From Protopterus annectens (taxonomy: Eukaryota; Chordata; Ceratodontiformes; Protopteridae): a stretch of 64,000 bases of DNA. This document shows positions 53,480-64,000 of this stretch, in pieces. Positions within the stretch are counted from its first letter, which is position 1; each line of letters opens with the position of its first letter. The stretch covers positions 1,786,892,339 to 1,786,956,338 of the forward strand of contig NC_056743.1 of assembly GCF_019279795.1 (NCBI RefSeq), written 5' to 3'. The notes beneath the pieces are model-generated. The model was not told the origin of the DNA, did not search any database, and saw only the letters and a program-made list of their open reading frames with translations. A program made the translations under genes and the position numbers.

Positions 53480-54150
53480 CACAAAGGTCACTGTGAAGTC
53501 ACTGTCAGAGGCTTGCTGGGAATGCACAATAAACTCCATCAAGGCATTACAATTTCAGCTGAAGAGAACCATGGAAGAACAGGAGACAGGTGAAGCTTTA
53601 CATACAAGTGATGCTGCAACATATCAACAGACAATAAGACTGTGCTCGGAACTTATGACATATCATTTCTTTGCATGTTTAGTGGTTTGGTACGATGTGT
53701 TGACAGGTAAATCTGTAAGCAAAGTGCTGCAGAATCCATCAGTTGATATTTCTACATGCGTCAAAGTGCTGGTGTCAACTATGGACTTACTGTGGTAATG
53801 CAGACAGACAGGATTTCAATGTGCCATGGATGTAGCTTCTACGACAGCAGAAGAAATGGATGTTATCTCTGGATTTCAGGAAAACAGAGGAAAGTAAAGT
53901 GTTTCTGACTATGAAGGAGAAGATGAAACAGTACAGAACCCCAAAGTAAAACTACGACTCGAGTTCCTCCATGTGCTACTGGACACGACACTGCTGTCAT
54001 TTACTGCTTCCAGAGTTAAATTTTTATCAGATATTAAAACCTTGAATAAATTTGCAGAAGACACCTTGATCCAATACTGCAAAGCTTTGAAAGAACAACT
54101 GACAGATAGGACAAGTGGCCAGTGTAACACTGACTCATCATTAGGCAAGT
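53480..54150 (+). pseudogene. hAT / ZMYM1-like transposase fragment
   Basis: CWECTINSIKALQFQLKR, then SELMTYHFFACLVVWYDVLT and GKSVSKVLQNPSVDIS, then further on EDETVQNPKVKLRLEFLHVL. This order (W-E, IKALQ, VWYDVL..VSKVLQ, FR.EFF..VLD) is that of vertebrate hAT-derived TTF/ZMYM1-like transposases. The DNA-binding N-terminus and the C-terminal hAT dimer domain are not seen. The frame is interrupted by a stop after LLW at 53798 and continues with shifts. It is a decayed DNA transposon and not a working gene. Confidence 0.7.
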
Positions 54151-54987
54151 AGGGCTGAAAGAACAGGAAGAACCAAAATTGTTCATATGGCACAATGAGA
54201 GAGAAGCTAACTGCACACTCTAGATAAATGACAGTGGTGTTGGTGATCTGGGTGTTTTTTGTCTTCATCCATTTCTCTTTGGATTTGGGTCTGTCTGCCT
54301 CAGTCTCTGTAATCCCCATGACTTCCTCCTAAATGTCTTGCTGTGTCTGTAGTTTTCTACACATCTGTTCCAAGACTGTCTTGTGTGCCTCTACAGTCTG
54401 ACTGTTCTGCATGCTTGTAGCTGTCTTTAAGATTGAGTGCTTCTGTAACTGCATTCTGTGTGCCTCTCTGTACTTTGTGGGTATGTGTCTGTACTTCAGC
54501 CTATCAATGTTTCTGTCCTGGGCTTTTGTGTACCTTTCTAGTTGCTGTATTATATTCTTCTGTATTATCTGTCTCAGTGTCTTATGTCAGTCTTGTTATA
54601 GCACTGTCTTCTTTATGTCTGTATTACTGTAGCGGTGTACCTGTCTTGTGAGATCAGTGTGTATTTCAGTGTTGCTGTAGTGAAGTGCCAGCGTCGTGGG
54701 GTCCCCTCTGTCTTATGTTTCATGTATGGTGGGATCTGTCTGTATAAAGCGTCTTGCATGGTGGGGTCCATCTGTTTATTGCATCTTGTGTGGTGTCAGT
54801 TTCACTCATGCTATACTTCCTAATTTCAGTCTTGCTGTAGTGCACCTTTGTCTTTTGTGGGTGTCTCTGTCCTGTGTGTGGGAGTCTGTGAGGGGGTCTT
54901 TGTGTACATCTGTGAGAGTGGCTACCTTGCCAGACTGGCTACCTTTCTGTGGTACTGAGGCTTCTTGTAATGTTCCATGCTACTAAA

Positions 54988-54990
<3 letters not shown>
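54151..54990. other. T/G-rich low-complexity DNA
   Basis: Degenerate repetition of tctgt, gtgtctgt and ggtggggtc-like words. Open frames here are compositional. No gene was seen. Confidence 0.6.

Positions 54991-55052
<62 letters not shown>
54991..55052. repeat. (GT)n microsatellite
   Basis: A GT dinucleotide run of about 60 bp ending in gcgcgc. It gives meaningless VCVC translations. Confidence 0.96.
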
Positions 55053-55058
<6 letters not shown>

Positions 55059-55717
55059 TTCAGTTTGTGCATATACCTCTGTAAATGGCTACCTTGCTAT
55101 GGTACTCTGTGGTACTGAAGCTTGCTGTAATGTTACACTGCCACTAAATGTCAGTCAGTGTGTGTATACTTTGATGCAGTACAACTAGTGGCACTACAAG
55201 TCCCTGTAAATTATTCAAACCACCAACACTAGTAGCACAGGAAATAACACAATGACAAGCCAGTATCCAAACCACTTTATTGTTCTCTCTGACATCTCGG
55301 CACAGAGCCTTCAAGGAGTCTCTGTAAATGTCTGTGTGTACAAAAACTTTATACAGTGATTGTTAAAGGGATGCTGGGGGGTGGGAGCTTTACAGGGACG
55401 GGGGTGTGTAAGCAATGTGGCCACACCTTATGTTCTCCAGGGTGGGGCCCTCAATTTGAATCTTGCTGGGTCCTAAAAATGCTAGCATTAGCCCTGTTTC
55501 CCACTTAAATTCACCTTCTCAGCATACTTCTCCAACACTTTCCTCTACTATCACATGTATTCATTATAGCTTGTTAAATATCTATACATTGTAATGTTGC
55601 AAGGTTATTTTTTGTAAAGTTTACACTTTCATTTTTTATTTTGTTTAAACTGTTACACCGTCTATACAGTATTTTAGTATCTCTTTGCCACTCTATAGTT
55701 ACTACCTGAAAAAGAAC
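55053..55717. other. Spacer, nothing recognised
   Basis: Includes tgttacactgccactaaatg, related to a word at 54970-54990, so short local duplication is possible. No gene or element end was recognised. Confidence 0.45.
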
Positions 55718-56112
55718 AGATGTGTAAAATCATACCATAACCATAGATGTCCTCTTCTATATACTGCAGTATTCATAACATGACGGAGTCTGCCCCTGCA
55801 ATTGGCTCGTACGTCTGGCCAATATGCAAAAGTCTAATGCTACTGTGAGGTATGTGCGATGACACACATCAGCTGGCGTACGTCGGCCATAAAGAGACAT
55901 CTGGTATAAAGCAGATGTCAGCACGTACCAACCTCAGAAATGAATGCTGCAAAAGCACCAGCCTGATCTTAGGTGAGGAAAACATGCCACCTGGGGCCAG
56001 GCAAGCACCAGGGAGAAGGCAGGGGGTGTAACTAATACTGTAGCATATAGAAGAGAAGGACATCTATGGTTATGGTAAGAATTTACACAACTATTCTATG
56101 TCCTTCTATTCA
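55718..56112 (-). mobile_element. DIRS-like family C: terminal region only
   Basis: An outer repeat starts agatgtgtaaaatcatacc and includes cctcttctatatactgcag. Downstream is its inverse (gaaggacatctatggttatg, gtaagaatttacacaac) and then a second forward part (ctatgtccttctattcatat, gctgcagtattcataa). This is the same outer-repeat plus ICR plan as DIRS-A and DIRS-B, in unrelated sequence. The rest of the element is not seen: copy A8 starts at 56113. Confidence 0.68.
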
Positions 56113-56379
56113 TATGCTGCAGTATTCATAAAGTACAGTTTTGTACCTACCATAAATGTATAGCATCTGCAGTCATAACAACTGGGTTGTCCATCTCTGT
56201 TGGTATTTTCCTCAGTGTTTCTTGCCCCAGATGCCAGTAGCCCTCTTGAAGGCTAAAATTTGGATAGATGCCAATGTTTCCAAAAGATAGAGGTAAACAC
56301 AAAATAAGCATGTATGTACATATATACAAACAAATACACCATAAAAATACCATAGCCAACTAGGGAGGAGGATAAAAGT

Positions 56380-56920
56380 AGATATCTGGAATATAGAGGC
56401 AAATTATAATGCTTGGCAAATGTATGCACGGAGGTCATGTTCTGTGGAATTGGTTTTCCATGGAAGGAGTAACAGAATAGATTGTCTGTTTGGAAATAGC
56501 TTTTCCTTCCCTTCCTGTTGCATAGGCTACAAAATACCACCTTAGGCATAAATGTAGGATTAGTCCTCATGGACACTCTATCTTGGTGGAAGATTAGGAA
56601 GGGTTGCACTGCCATTAAGGCCTGTAGTTCTGAAACCCTCCTTGCTGAAGTAATTGCCAGTAGGAAAGCAGTTTTCCATGACAGGTGTTGTAGGTCTGCT
56701 GTTGCTGCTGGTTCAAAGGGTGATAGTGTCAACTTTTCTAGCACAAAGTTTAAGTCCCAAGCTGGTAATGGTGGTTTAGGTTTTACATTCTTGATTCCTC
56801 TGAGGAACTGCCTGAGCAAAGCAGGTGGATCAAAGCTGTATTCTGCTGAAATAGCTGATGCATGTATCTTGATGGAAGTTCCTTCTTGTTGAAGGTCTGC
56901 TTCAAGAATAATGTCTTTAA
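56380..56920 (-). pseudogene. Tyrosine recombinase of A8 (fossil)
   Basis: LPAWDLNFVLEKLTLSPFEP, SARRVSELQALM and FHQDRVSMRTNPTFMPKV are readable. A short C-terminal segment with SVHTFAKHYNL follows. Confidence 0.8.
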
Positions 56921-58060
56921 CTCTTTGGGAAAGTTCTGGATTAGCTGCTTATGCTGTTAGGCCTTTCCAGCTGAAGGAGAGAATCCACTTTCCATGCTAG
57001 TGGGTGGAATGTCCTTGTGCAGAACTTTTGAGCTGGTGATTGAGAGGTGATGCGAATAGATCTATCTGAGGCATTCCCATTTCTTTGAGATGGTCTTGAA
57101 GATGTCCGATGTTGTAGCTGAGTGCCAGGGTCCACAGCTCCAAAGTCATTCTGCATAGGGGTATGAATGAGTGCCTCCCTGTTTGTTGATGTACCACATG
57201 ACTGTGGTGTTGTCTGTCCTTATCAACTGGCCCTCTTGGAGAAATGGTTTGAACTTTTGGATTGCCAGTTTTACTGCCAGCATTTCTTTTAGGTTGATGT
57301 GCAGGTGAAGTTGATCCTGTGTCCACAATCCTTGCACGCATTTGTCCAGCATGTGGGCCCCCATCCTAGGTCTGAAGCGCCTGTTGTAATGGTCTGGCTG
57401 GCCTGGGTTTGACTGACATGCCTGAGCCCACCATAGGAACTCCTGCTTTAAGCATGGAATTAGTGGGATTTCTGTTTCTAGGCTGTGTCTGTGTTGGGAC
57501 CATAAATTCTTTAGGTACCACTGATTATGCATGATGCCATGAAGCCCAAGGCCTGCAGTACTTTTCTTGCTGTTAACTTGTTCAGTTTTGTTAGTGCCAA
57601 GAAGTAAAGAGGGAGTTCTTTTGTTTTTCTGTAGTCAGGAATGCCATTTGTTTTACTGTGTCCAAAGAATGTCCTTGTTTGGGATGGTATCAGCCTTGAC
57701 TTTTGTAAATTGACTGTGTACCCCAGTGCTTGTAGCAAGTAAATGACCCTTTGTAAATCTGTTGTCAGCTTGCTTATGTTGTCCCCAGATAAGCCAAAGG
57801 GCAATGCTGAGAATTGATAGTGCTCTGATCCTGCAAGAAATCTGAGGTATCTTCTGCAGATTGGTTGAGATCTAGAGTTACCAGCCAAGACTCCTTGCCC
57901 AGCATGGGAAGAAGTTGCTGTAGGGTCAGCATTTTGAATTTTGGGACAATGATGTATGTATTTAAGGTAATTGGTCTCCAACTTTTTAACTCCATTATCT
58001 GTTGTAGTGCCTCTGTTTTTTGATTTGAAGGTAGATTTGGCATTCTTGTTATGTAGTGCC
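56921..58060 (-). pseudogene. RNase H and RT region of A8 (fossil)
   Basis: LHINLKEMLAV and IRTDNTTVMWYINKQGG mark RNase H (57146-57340), with IDLFASPLNHQL of the Dam-like domain near 57030. FSALPFGLS marks RT motif B near 57790. Several RT motifs are not seen. Confidence 0.78.
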
Positions 58061-58880
58061 AGTTCGAACAGATTTTGCCTTTTCTTCCATTTATAACCTG
58101 CTGGGCAGGTGTACCAAACAAACTTGTCTTATCCATAGGAGCATCTAGCAACTTAGCTTTAACATGATCGCTTGCTCCTTTAGCCATGCATGCCTTCTTA
58201 TCACTGTGCCAGTCATGGCTGATCAACCTGTTGTATGTTATTTACCATTTCTAATACATATTTTGACAGTTTAAAGCTCTAGCTGAGAGAGTAGCTGAAG
58301 ACCCCATCTGTCTAATGACCTTGCTTCCCTTTCAGAAGGAATAGGGTTTCACCCTGTAAAATCTGTCTGGTTGACATCATTGAAAGCATCATCCACCACA
58401 GAGAGAACAGGAGGTATAGCTAAGGGCCTGTGCTGTGGGAGGTGCAGGAAGGTCCTAAGTCTTTTCTGGAGTCTGAAAAAAAGGAGAATTCTTCTGGTGG
58501 GGAAGCAGCAGGAATGGATGCTGCAGCATCAGAATCTTCAAAATTGGAGAAAGGAGCCTCTGGCTGGTCAGTTATGTCTGATTCAGCAGAATCATCAGAG
58601 GACACTGGCTCAGGGGCTCTGCCCTAGGTCTCTTCTCTGGGGCTGAGAGGCCCTGTCTGGGTGAGATTGAGATCCTCTAATTAATGAAATTAAATCTTCT
58701 GCCAAAGTAAGCATTTGAGAAGGCACTGTCTTAGTAGTCTTGGCTGCTTTAGAGACATCCAAGGAATGGTGTCTGATAAGTCAGTGGCAACCACCGTAGT
58801 GGATAAAATTTCTGAGGCCGATTCAAGAGTGGTAGCAGGGGCCTCAGTTGTAGAGATAGGTTCAGCTGTACTTCATAATG
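58061..58880 (-). pseudogene. gag-like region of A8 (fossil)
   Basis: DHVKAKLLDAPMDKTSLFGT is readable, followed by more degraded acidic, Ser-rich gag sequence (SFSNFEDSDAAASIPAASPP-like) near 58420-58605. Confidence 0.7.
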
Positions 58881-58899
58881 TACGCAAAATCAGAACGAC

Positions 58900-59030
58900 C
58901 AACAGAGATGACTGGTGAAGTGCGCATCAGCCGAAGCCGGACCCGGACTTTGGAATCCGGCCGACTGAAGGGCTGCCTGACGACAGGACAACCCAGTTGT
59001 TATGACTGCAGATGCATCCATGAAGGACAT
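58900..59030 (-). repeat. 5' inverted terminal repeat of A8
   Basis: Contains ccggacccggactttgg, cctgacgacaggacaac and ccagttgttatgactgcag, the inverse of the A8 3' tag. Confidence 0.75.
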
Positions 59031-59080
59031 CATGAGGGAGAGTGCCAAAGCTCATGCAGAGGAAGAACTGGGCGGAGGAA
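59031..59080. other. 50-bp spacer between A8 and A9
   Basis: catgagggagagtgccaaag and following bases match neither neighbour. This may be the continuation of the family C element or host DNA. Confidence 0.4.
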
Positions 59081-59330
59081 AGTACAGTTTTGTACCTACC
59101 ATAAATGTAGATGTTCGAGTGTAGACACTGCTGCAGTCATTACACTTGGGTTATCCTGCTGTCAGGCAGTTCCCCAGCCGGCCTGAGTTCCAAAGTCTTG
59201 GTCTGGCGTCGGTTGCTGTCGCCTCCTCCCTGACGTCAGAGCGACAGGGATATATAAGATGCAGTCAATGCCATTTTCTTCAGTTTTTCTTGCCCTAGAT
59301 GTCAGGTGCCCCCAAATAGGTAGGCAATTC
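59081..59330 (-). repeat. 3' inverted terminal repeat of A9
   Basis: Starts agtacagttttgtacctacc. It includes tgacgtcagagcgacaggg followed by atatataag, the CRE/TATA-like pair in inverse orientation to the element. Confidence 0.84.
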
Positions 59331-59464
59331 AAATTGCTAACAAAACATACATAAGAAAAGCAAACAACATACTTTCAGCGACCAGCAAATACTCCCCATA
59401 GGTAATAAAAAGGAGAGGGACTAGGTACGTACTAGCCAGTAAGAGGGGAAGGTGGGAGGGTAAC

Positions 59465-59580
59465 CTGGACTGCAGCAGTGTCTACACTCGAACATCTACA
59501 TTTATGGTAGGTACAAAACTGTACTATGTTCATCGTGTGACACTGCTGCAGTCATTACACTTGGGTAGAATCCCAAAGCT
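59465..59580 (-). repeat. Internal complementary region of A9
   Basis: gactgcagcagtgtctac, ctacatttatggtaggtac, aaaactgtactatgttc, atcgtgtgacactgctgcag and the A9 tag. Confidence 0.84.
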
Positions 59581-59598
59581 GAGGTAGGGTGGTTGGTT

Positions 59599-60640
59599 CT
59601 ATACAGCATTAGGGGTGGCTATAAGGCCCTGCAGCACTGCAGAGGCGAAGCCAGCTCTGGATTTAGAGTATAGAGGCAGATGGTAATGCTTGATGAAGGT
59701 ATGCACAGAACTCCATGTTGCTGCTTCCAAAATATCCTTGGTAGGTACTCCTCTGAGGTAGGCAGTTGAAGTGGCTGTTGCCCTGGTGGAGTGAGATCTA
59801 ATGCTGTTAGGCACAGGTTTTCCATGGTGCATATAGCAGAAAAGTATGCAACGTCCTATCCATTTGGAAATAGTCTGTTTTGAAATAGCTTTTCCTTGTG
59901 CTGCTGCAGCATATGCTACTAATAATTGCTCAGATTTTCTGAAAGCTTTGGTTTTGTCCAAGTAGAAGCGTAACTGCCTGTGAATGTCCAATGAATGCAG
60001 TAGCCTTTCCCCTTTATTCTGTGGTTTTGGATAAAAAGTAGGCAAGTGAATGGTTTGGTTTAGAGACACACTTGAAACCACCTTAGGCATAAACGTAGGG
60101 TTAGTTCTTAAGGACACCCTGTCCTGGTGGAAAATGAGGAAAGGTTCCACTGCCATTAGTGCCTGTAATTCTGAAACTCTTCTTGCAGAAGTTATTGCCA
60201 GGAGCAGAGCAGTTTTCCAAGAAATGTATTTTAATTCTGCTGTGTTAGCTGGTTCAAAAGGAGTCAACGTCAATTTTTCCAAAACAAAGTTGAGGTCCCA
60301 AGTAGGAGTAGGTGCTCCACGGGGCAGTCTTATGTTTTTAGCCCCTCTGAGGTACTGTTTCAGCAAAGGATTAGAGAAAATTGGTGGATCCGTGTTGTAA
60401 TGTGCAGAGATGGCAGAGGCGTGGATCTTGATGGATGAAAAGGAGAGGCCTTTTGTCCAGCATCTCAGTCAAATACTGTAGTATCTGAGGAATGTTTGGC
60501 ACTAGAGGATCAAGGCTGTGAGCCTGGTTCCAGGCACAGAATCTCTTCCATTTATCCGAGTAGGCTTTCCTGGTACTAGGCCTTCTGGTCTCCAGAATGA
60601 CATCCATACATGCTTTGGAGAGAGGCATTGCTTGCGTGGC
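59599..60640 (-). pseudogene. Tyrosine recombinase of A9, catalytic part open (fossil)
   Basis: A 255-residue open stretch holds WDLNFVLEKLTLTPFEPA, SARRVSELQALM (Arg I), FHQDRVSLRTNPTFMPK, KAISKQTISKWIGRCILFCY, HSTRATAT (HxxR) and VHTFIKHYHL (Tyr). The N-terminal core-binding part (RRPSTRKAYSDKWKRF) lies at 60480-60610. Confidence 0.88.
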
Positions 60641-61420
60641 TAGGTAATCTTCCATGCAGCTAGGTTTAGTGTCTTTAGCTGGCTGTGGAGTAACTGATTG
60701 TTGTGCTGAGACAGCAGATGTGGTATTTGAGGCAAAATCCAGGGTGGTCCTTGTGCTAAGTTTTTTAAGATTGGGTACCAGTGCTGGCGTGGCCAGTCTG
60801 GTGCAATCAGGATCATTTTTGGCTCTTCTTGCCTGGCCTTTATGAGTACCTTTGGGAGAAGAGGCAGTGGTGGAAAAGCATATACTTGTAGGTTTGTCCA
60901 GCTGAATGAGAGGGCATCCACTTTCCATGCTTGCGGATAACTCCTTGTGCAGAATTTCTTTAGCTGGCAATTTATTGGGGAGGCAAACAAATCTATGTCC
61001 GGGCTCCACCATTTCTTTGTTATCATTCTGAATATTTGAGGATTCAATTCCCATTCGTGGGGATCCATGATACTTCTGCTTAAATCATCTGCCCGTGTGT
61101 TTTTCTCTCCTGGCAGGAATTGTGCTTGTAGATGAACTTGATAGTTTATAGCTGTGTTCCACAAGGTCATGGCTTGTCTGCAGAGGGGGTAGGAGTGAGT
61201 GCCCCCTTGCTTGTTTATGTACCACATAACTGTGGTGTTGTCTGTCTTACTAGTAGTTGTCCTGGATGCAACAGCTCCTTGAAAGCTATAAGGGCATTTT
61301 GTACAGCTAGCATCTCTTTTTGATTGATGTGCAGATGCCTTTGTTCTGCGGGCCACTTGCCCTGAATACATTTTCCTGCCATGTGTGCTCCCCAGGCGTA
61401 ATCCGATGCATCTGTTGTCA
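60640..61420 (-). pseudogene. Dam-like and RNase H region of A9 (fossil)
   Basis: TDNTTVMWYINKQGG and ADDLSRSIMDPHEW mark RNase H. IDLFASPINCQL, VDALSFSWTNL, AFPPLPLLPKVL and LIAPDWPRQHWYPIL mark the Dam-like domain. It is in the same reading as the RT upstream. Confidence 0.85.
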
Positions 61421-62544
61421 GTGTTTGCCTGGCTGTGGGTTGTGAAAGGCTGTCCCTTGTTGAGGTGACAAGCTTGAGCCCACCATCGAAACTCCTGTTG
61501 AAGGCAAGGTATTAGTGGTATAACTGTTTCCAAACTTTGACAGTGTTGAGACCATACACTCTTTAGGTACCACTGTAGTTTCCTCATATGCAGTCTGGCA
61601 TATGGAATTAGTAGTATGCAAGAAGCCATGAAGCTCAAGGCCTGCAGAATTTTTCTTGCAGGGACTTGGGTCTTTGTTGCCATCAATTGAAAGTATTGTG
61701 TCAGTTGTCCTTGCTTGTCTGGCATGAGAAAAGCCATCTGGGCCATTGTGTTCAAGCTGGCACCCAGGAATATTATCTCTTGTGAGGGCACTAGTTTTGA
61801 TTTCTTTTCGTTTACTGTGTACCCCAAGCAACTTAATAACTTTTTTACAAACGCCAGATGCTGTAGAAGAATGTCCTTGCTCTCTGCTTGAATCAGGCAG
61901 TCGTCCAGGTATGGGTAAATCTGAATTCCTTTCTGTCTGCAAAATGCAATTACTGGTGCCAAGCACTTTGTGAATACCCTGGGCGCAGTAGATAATCCAA
62001 AGGGCAGTGCAGAGAATTGATAGTGCATTGGACCAGCTAAGAACCTGAGGTATCTTCTGTAGTTTTGTCTGATAGGGACATGCAGGTATGCCTCCTTGAG
62101 GTCCAAAGTCAGAAGCCAAGCTTGCTTGCCCAGCATGGGAAGAAGCTGCTGTAATGTCAACATTTTGAATTTCGGAACCTCCAGGTAAGTGTTTAGTGTA
62201 GAAAGATCCAGAATGGGCCTCCAGGCTTTGTCTTTTCTGGGAACCAGAAAGAGTCTTGAGTAAAATCCTTGCCATTGTTCCTGAGGTGGTACCTTTTGGA
62301 TAGCTCTCATGTTCATGAGTGCCATAATTTGTTTTTGTGCCTCTGCCCATTGATTTAGTGGCAGATTTGGCATTCCTTTTATTCTTGGCAGAGTGTGAAA
62401 GTGGAACCTGTAACCTTTTGAAATGATATTGAGAACCCATTTGTCTTGGGTGATCATATGCCAGTTGTGATAAAAAAAGTGCCAGTTTTCCTCCCAAAGG
62501 GGCTGCCAAGAGCGAGTTGTTTGGCAGCTGGAGTGGGAAGTCAT
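61421..62544 (-). pseudogene. Reverse transcriptase of A9, open (fossil)
   Basis: GFYSRLFLVPRKDKAWRP, LDLSTLNTYLEVPKFK, LDLKEAYLHVPI (A), FSALPFGLSTAPRVFTK (B) and YLDDCLIQAE (C) are readable, then ARKILQALSFMASCILLIPY. Confidence 0.9.
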
Positions 62545-64000
62545 TGGGGCTGTTTTCTATATAGTTGGTGCCTGTCTTCCCCTTCTTTCTGGCCTGATGC
62601 ACCCCATTGTCGAGGCCTGTAAGGACCTTGTGGTTGACCTCTACCTCTTGGCCGTCTGTATCTGCCCCTTTGAGGTCTGTCATTAACTGGAAAGGACCAA
62701 TTCTTTGTTGGCCAGTTTCTACTAAATCGAGGAGGCTGAACCTGTAAGAAATCCTTCACTGTTTGCATAGATTTTGCCTTATCCCCCATTTTCTTTAATA
62801 CCTCTTCTGCCTTAACTCCAAATAAAACATCCTGCTGTAAAGGTGCATCCAGTAATTTAGCTTTAACATGATCTGGTAACATATGTTCTTTTAACCATGC
62901 ATGTTCTTTTAACCATGCATGTCTTCTAATGACAAAGCCTGTAACTGCTGCTCTGCATGAGGCCTCTAAAGATTCAAAACCACACTGCAAAGTATGCTTT
63001 CCCACTTGTTCAGCAGCATGCAATAAATCCTGCATTTCTTTAAAATTAGGAGGATCTGTATCTGGAAGCATTTTTTGTTTCAACTGAGACATCAAAAATT
63101 TCTGATATTTTAGCATGTGAAACTAGCAATTTAAGGCTCTCATTGCTAAGGTTGCAGACGTATATACTTTCTTTCCCCATCTGTCTAGTGCTCTGGAATC
63201 CCTGTCAGAGGGCACTGGGTTCTTTGCTGATGAGGCCTTAACCCCTTCGGGTCCCTGAGAAATAGTTTCAGGATCAGCAACAGGGCTTTTATACAGAAAT
63301 TTGTGAGAATCAGGCACTCTGTCCGGTTTAAGGGGAGCTGGAGGTAAGGAATCAGGATTTAAGCGGGATTCAGTGTACACATCATCCATAATATCTAGCA
63401 CTGGTGGAATAGCCAGGGGTCTGTGTTGAGGTAATAATAGGAAGTCTCTGAGCCTTTTCTTGGATTCTGAATAATCCTGGCCTTCCCATTGGAAATGCTC
63501 CCTTTATGGTATGTAAGGTTTCCCCCAAAGGAGTAGTCCTCAGGCAGAGAGGCTGATGGAATAGATTCCTCTGCATCAGAATCTTCATAAGGGGGGAAAG
63601 GATATCCCAGGTCTGAGGATGAATCTGAGGAAATGGACCCCTGGTCGGATGAATCATAATCTGCATCCTGTCTAGGCCTTTTATCAGGAGGGTGATGGGA
63701 ACCCCTGATCAGAGTGATTAGGTCTTCGGCCATTTTGAGCATTTGTTTCTTAGGCATGGGGGCCTGTCCTGGAGAATGCTGTACTTGTTTCTTAGTTTTT
63801 AAAGGAGGCTTTGTCTTAGAAGAAGATTTAATGCTTAGCTGAGTAGGTCTGAAGACACCCTCTGAAGCTGCAGATAAGCTCAGGTACTCCAGATCCCTCT
63901 GCAGGATCGGTTTCGGTCTGCTGAAAAACTAGTGCATCCAAAGGCCCAGCCATCTCCATGTGGGGGTCGGGGACAGCCTGTGGTTCTGCAGAAGCGATAG
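62541..64000 (-). pseudogene. gag-like region of A9, window-truncated (fossil)
   Basis: CGFESLEASCRAAV, DHVKAKLLDAPLQQDVLFG, DPETISQGPEGVKA, PDSHKFLYK, MPKKQMLKMAEDLITLIRG and a basic tail RGRYRRPRGRGQ are readable. A short local tandem duplication (tcttttaaccatgcatg twice, 62886-62920) gives the repeated AWLKEH residues. Confidence 0.83.

Larger units (their letters stand above)
56113..59030 (-). mobile_element. DIRS-A copy A8, shortened (about 2.9 kb)
   Basis: Ends agtacagttttgtacctacc at the left and a gaaggacat-type tip at the right, with the shared tag cagtcataacaactgggtt. All gene regions are present but much shorter than in A2, A4 and A7. Fossil with many breaks. Confidence 0.8.
59081..64000 (-). 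mobile_element. DIRS-A copy A9, 5' side beyond the window
   Basis: 3' repeat, ICR, recombinase, Dam-like/RNase H, RT and most of gag are present; the window ends inside gag. It belongs to the ttttgtacc-ended subfamily, with tag cagtcattacacttgggtt. RT and RNase H read openly over more than 600 residues, making it among the best preserved copies. Still broken. Confidence 0.88.

Noticed and set aside
54411-55188. Cys/Val-rich plus-strand open frames
   Set aside because: They come from T/G-rich low-complexity DNA and the GT microsatellite.
1-64000. CRISPR array, operon-type genes or ribosome binding sites
   Set aside because: No regularly spaced short repeats and no prokaryotic gene organisation. 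The repeat content is that of a vertebrate-like genome.

Overview
The window looks like a slice of a repeat-rich vertebrate genome, such as a large-genome fish, lungfish or amphibian. The reasons are vertebrate-type DIRS retroelements, a CR1/L2-like LINE, tRNA-headed SINEs, a ZMYM1/hAT-like transposase fossil, a Penelope-like element, AT and GT microsatellites and possible spliced host exons. The species cannot be fixed from the sequence. Nearly all coding signal belongs to mobile elements, and almost all of it lies on the minus strand.

The dominant component is a tyrosine-recombinase retroelement family of DIRS type, called DIRS-A here. Read on the minus strand, each copy runs 5' inverted repeat, gag with a CxxC/HxxC zinc module, RT, RNase H, a Dam-like domain, tyrosine recombinase, an internal complementary region (ICR) and the 3' inverted repeat. 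Nine copies or part copies are present: A1 (1-882 and 6553-8644), A2 (883-6552), A3 (9130-13620), A4 (23116-28686), A5 (30053-32964 and 47868-50243), A6 (32965-42272 and 47825-47867), A7 (42273-47824), A8 (56113-59030) and A9 (59081 to beyond 64000). All are treated as fossils. A2, A4 and A7 keep both ends and are about 5.6 kb long. A divergent family, DIRS-B, spans 17883-53350 in four pieces. A third family, C, is represented only by its terminal region at 55718-56112.

The layout is strongly nested. A2 sits inside A1. DIRS-B holds a truncated LINE, a SINE, a SINE pair, A4 and A5. A5 holds A6. A6 holds both A7 and a Penelope-like element (37092-41635). The pairing of split ends is supported because each DIRS-A copy carries its own short variant of the terminal repeat, repeated in its ICR and opposite end, and because the split coding regions resume at the matching place.

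The Penelope-like element has two 316-bp terminal repeats, each with a hammerhead-ribozyme-like fold, plus RT and GIY-YIG endonuclease regions. It is flanked by an unusually long direct duplication of about 199 bp of the host DIRS gag.

The non-DIRS stretches are 13620-17882 (minisatellite, AT repeat, one SINE and two tentative minus-strand host exons) and 53351-55717 (a plus-strand hAT/ZMYM1-like fossil, GT-rich low-complexity DNA and a GT microsatellite). No complete host gene, RNA gene or CRISPR array was recognised.
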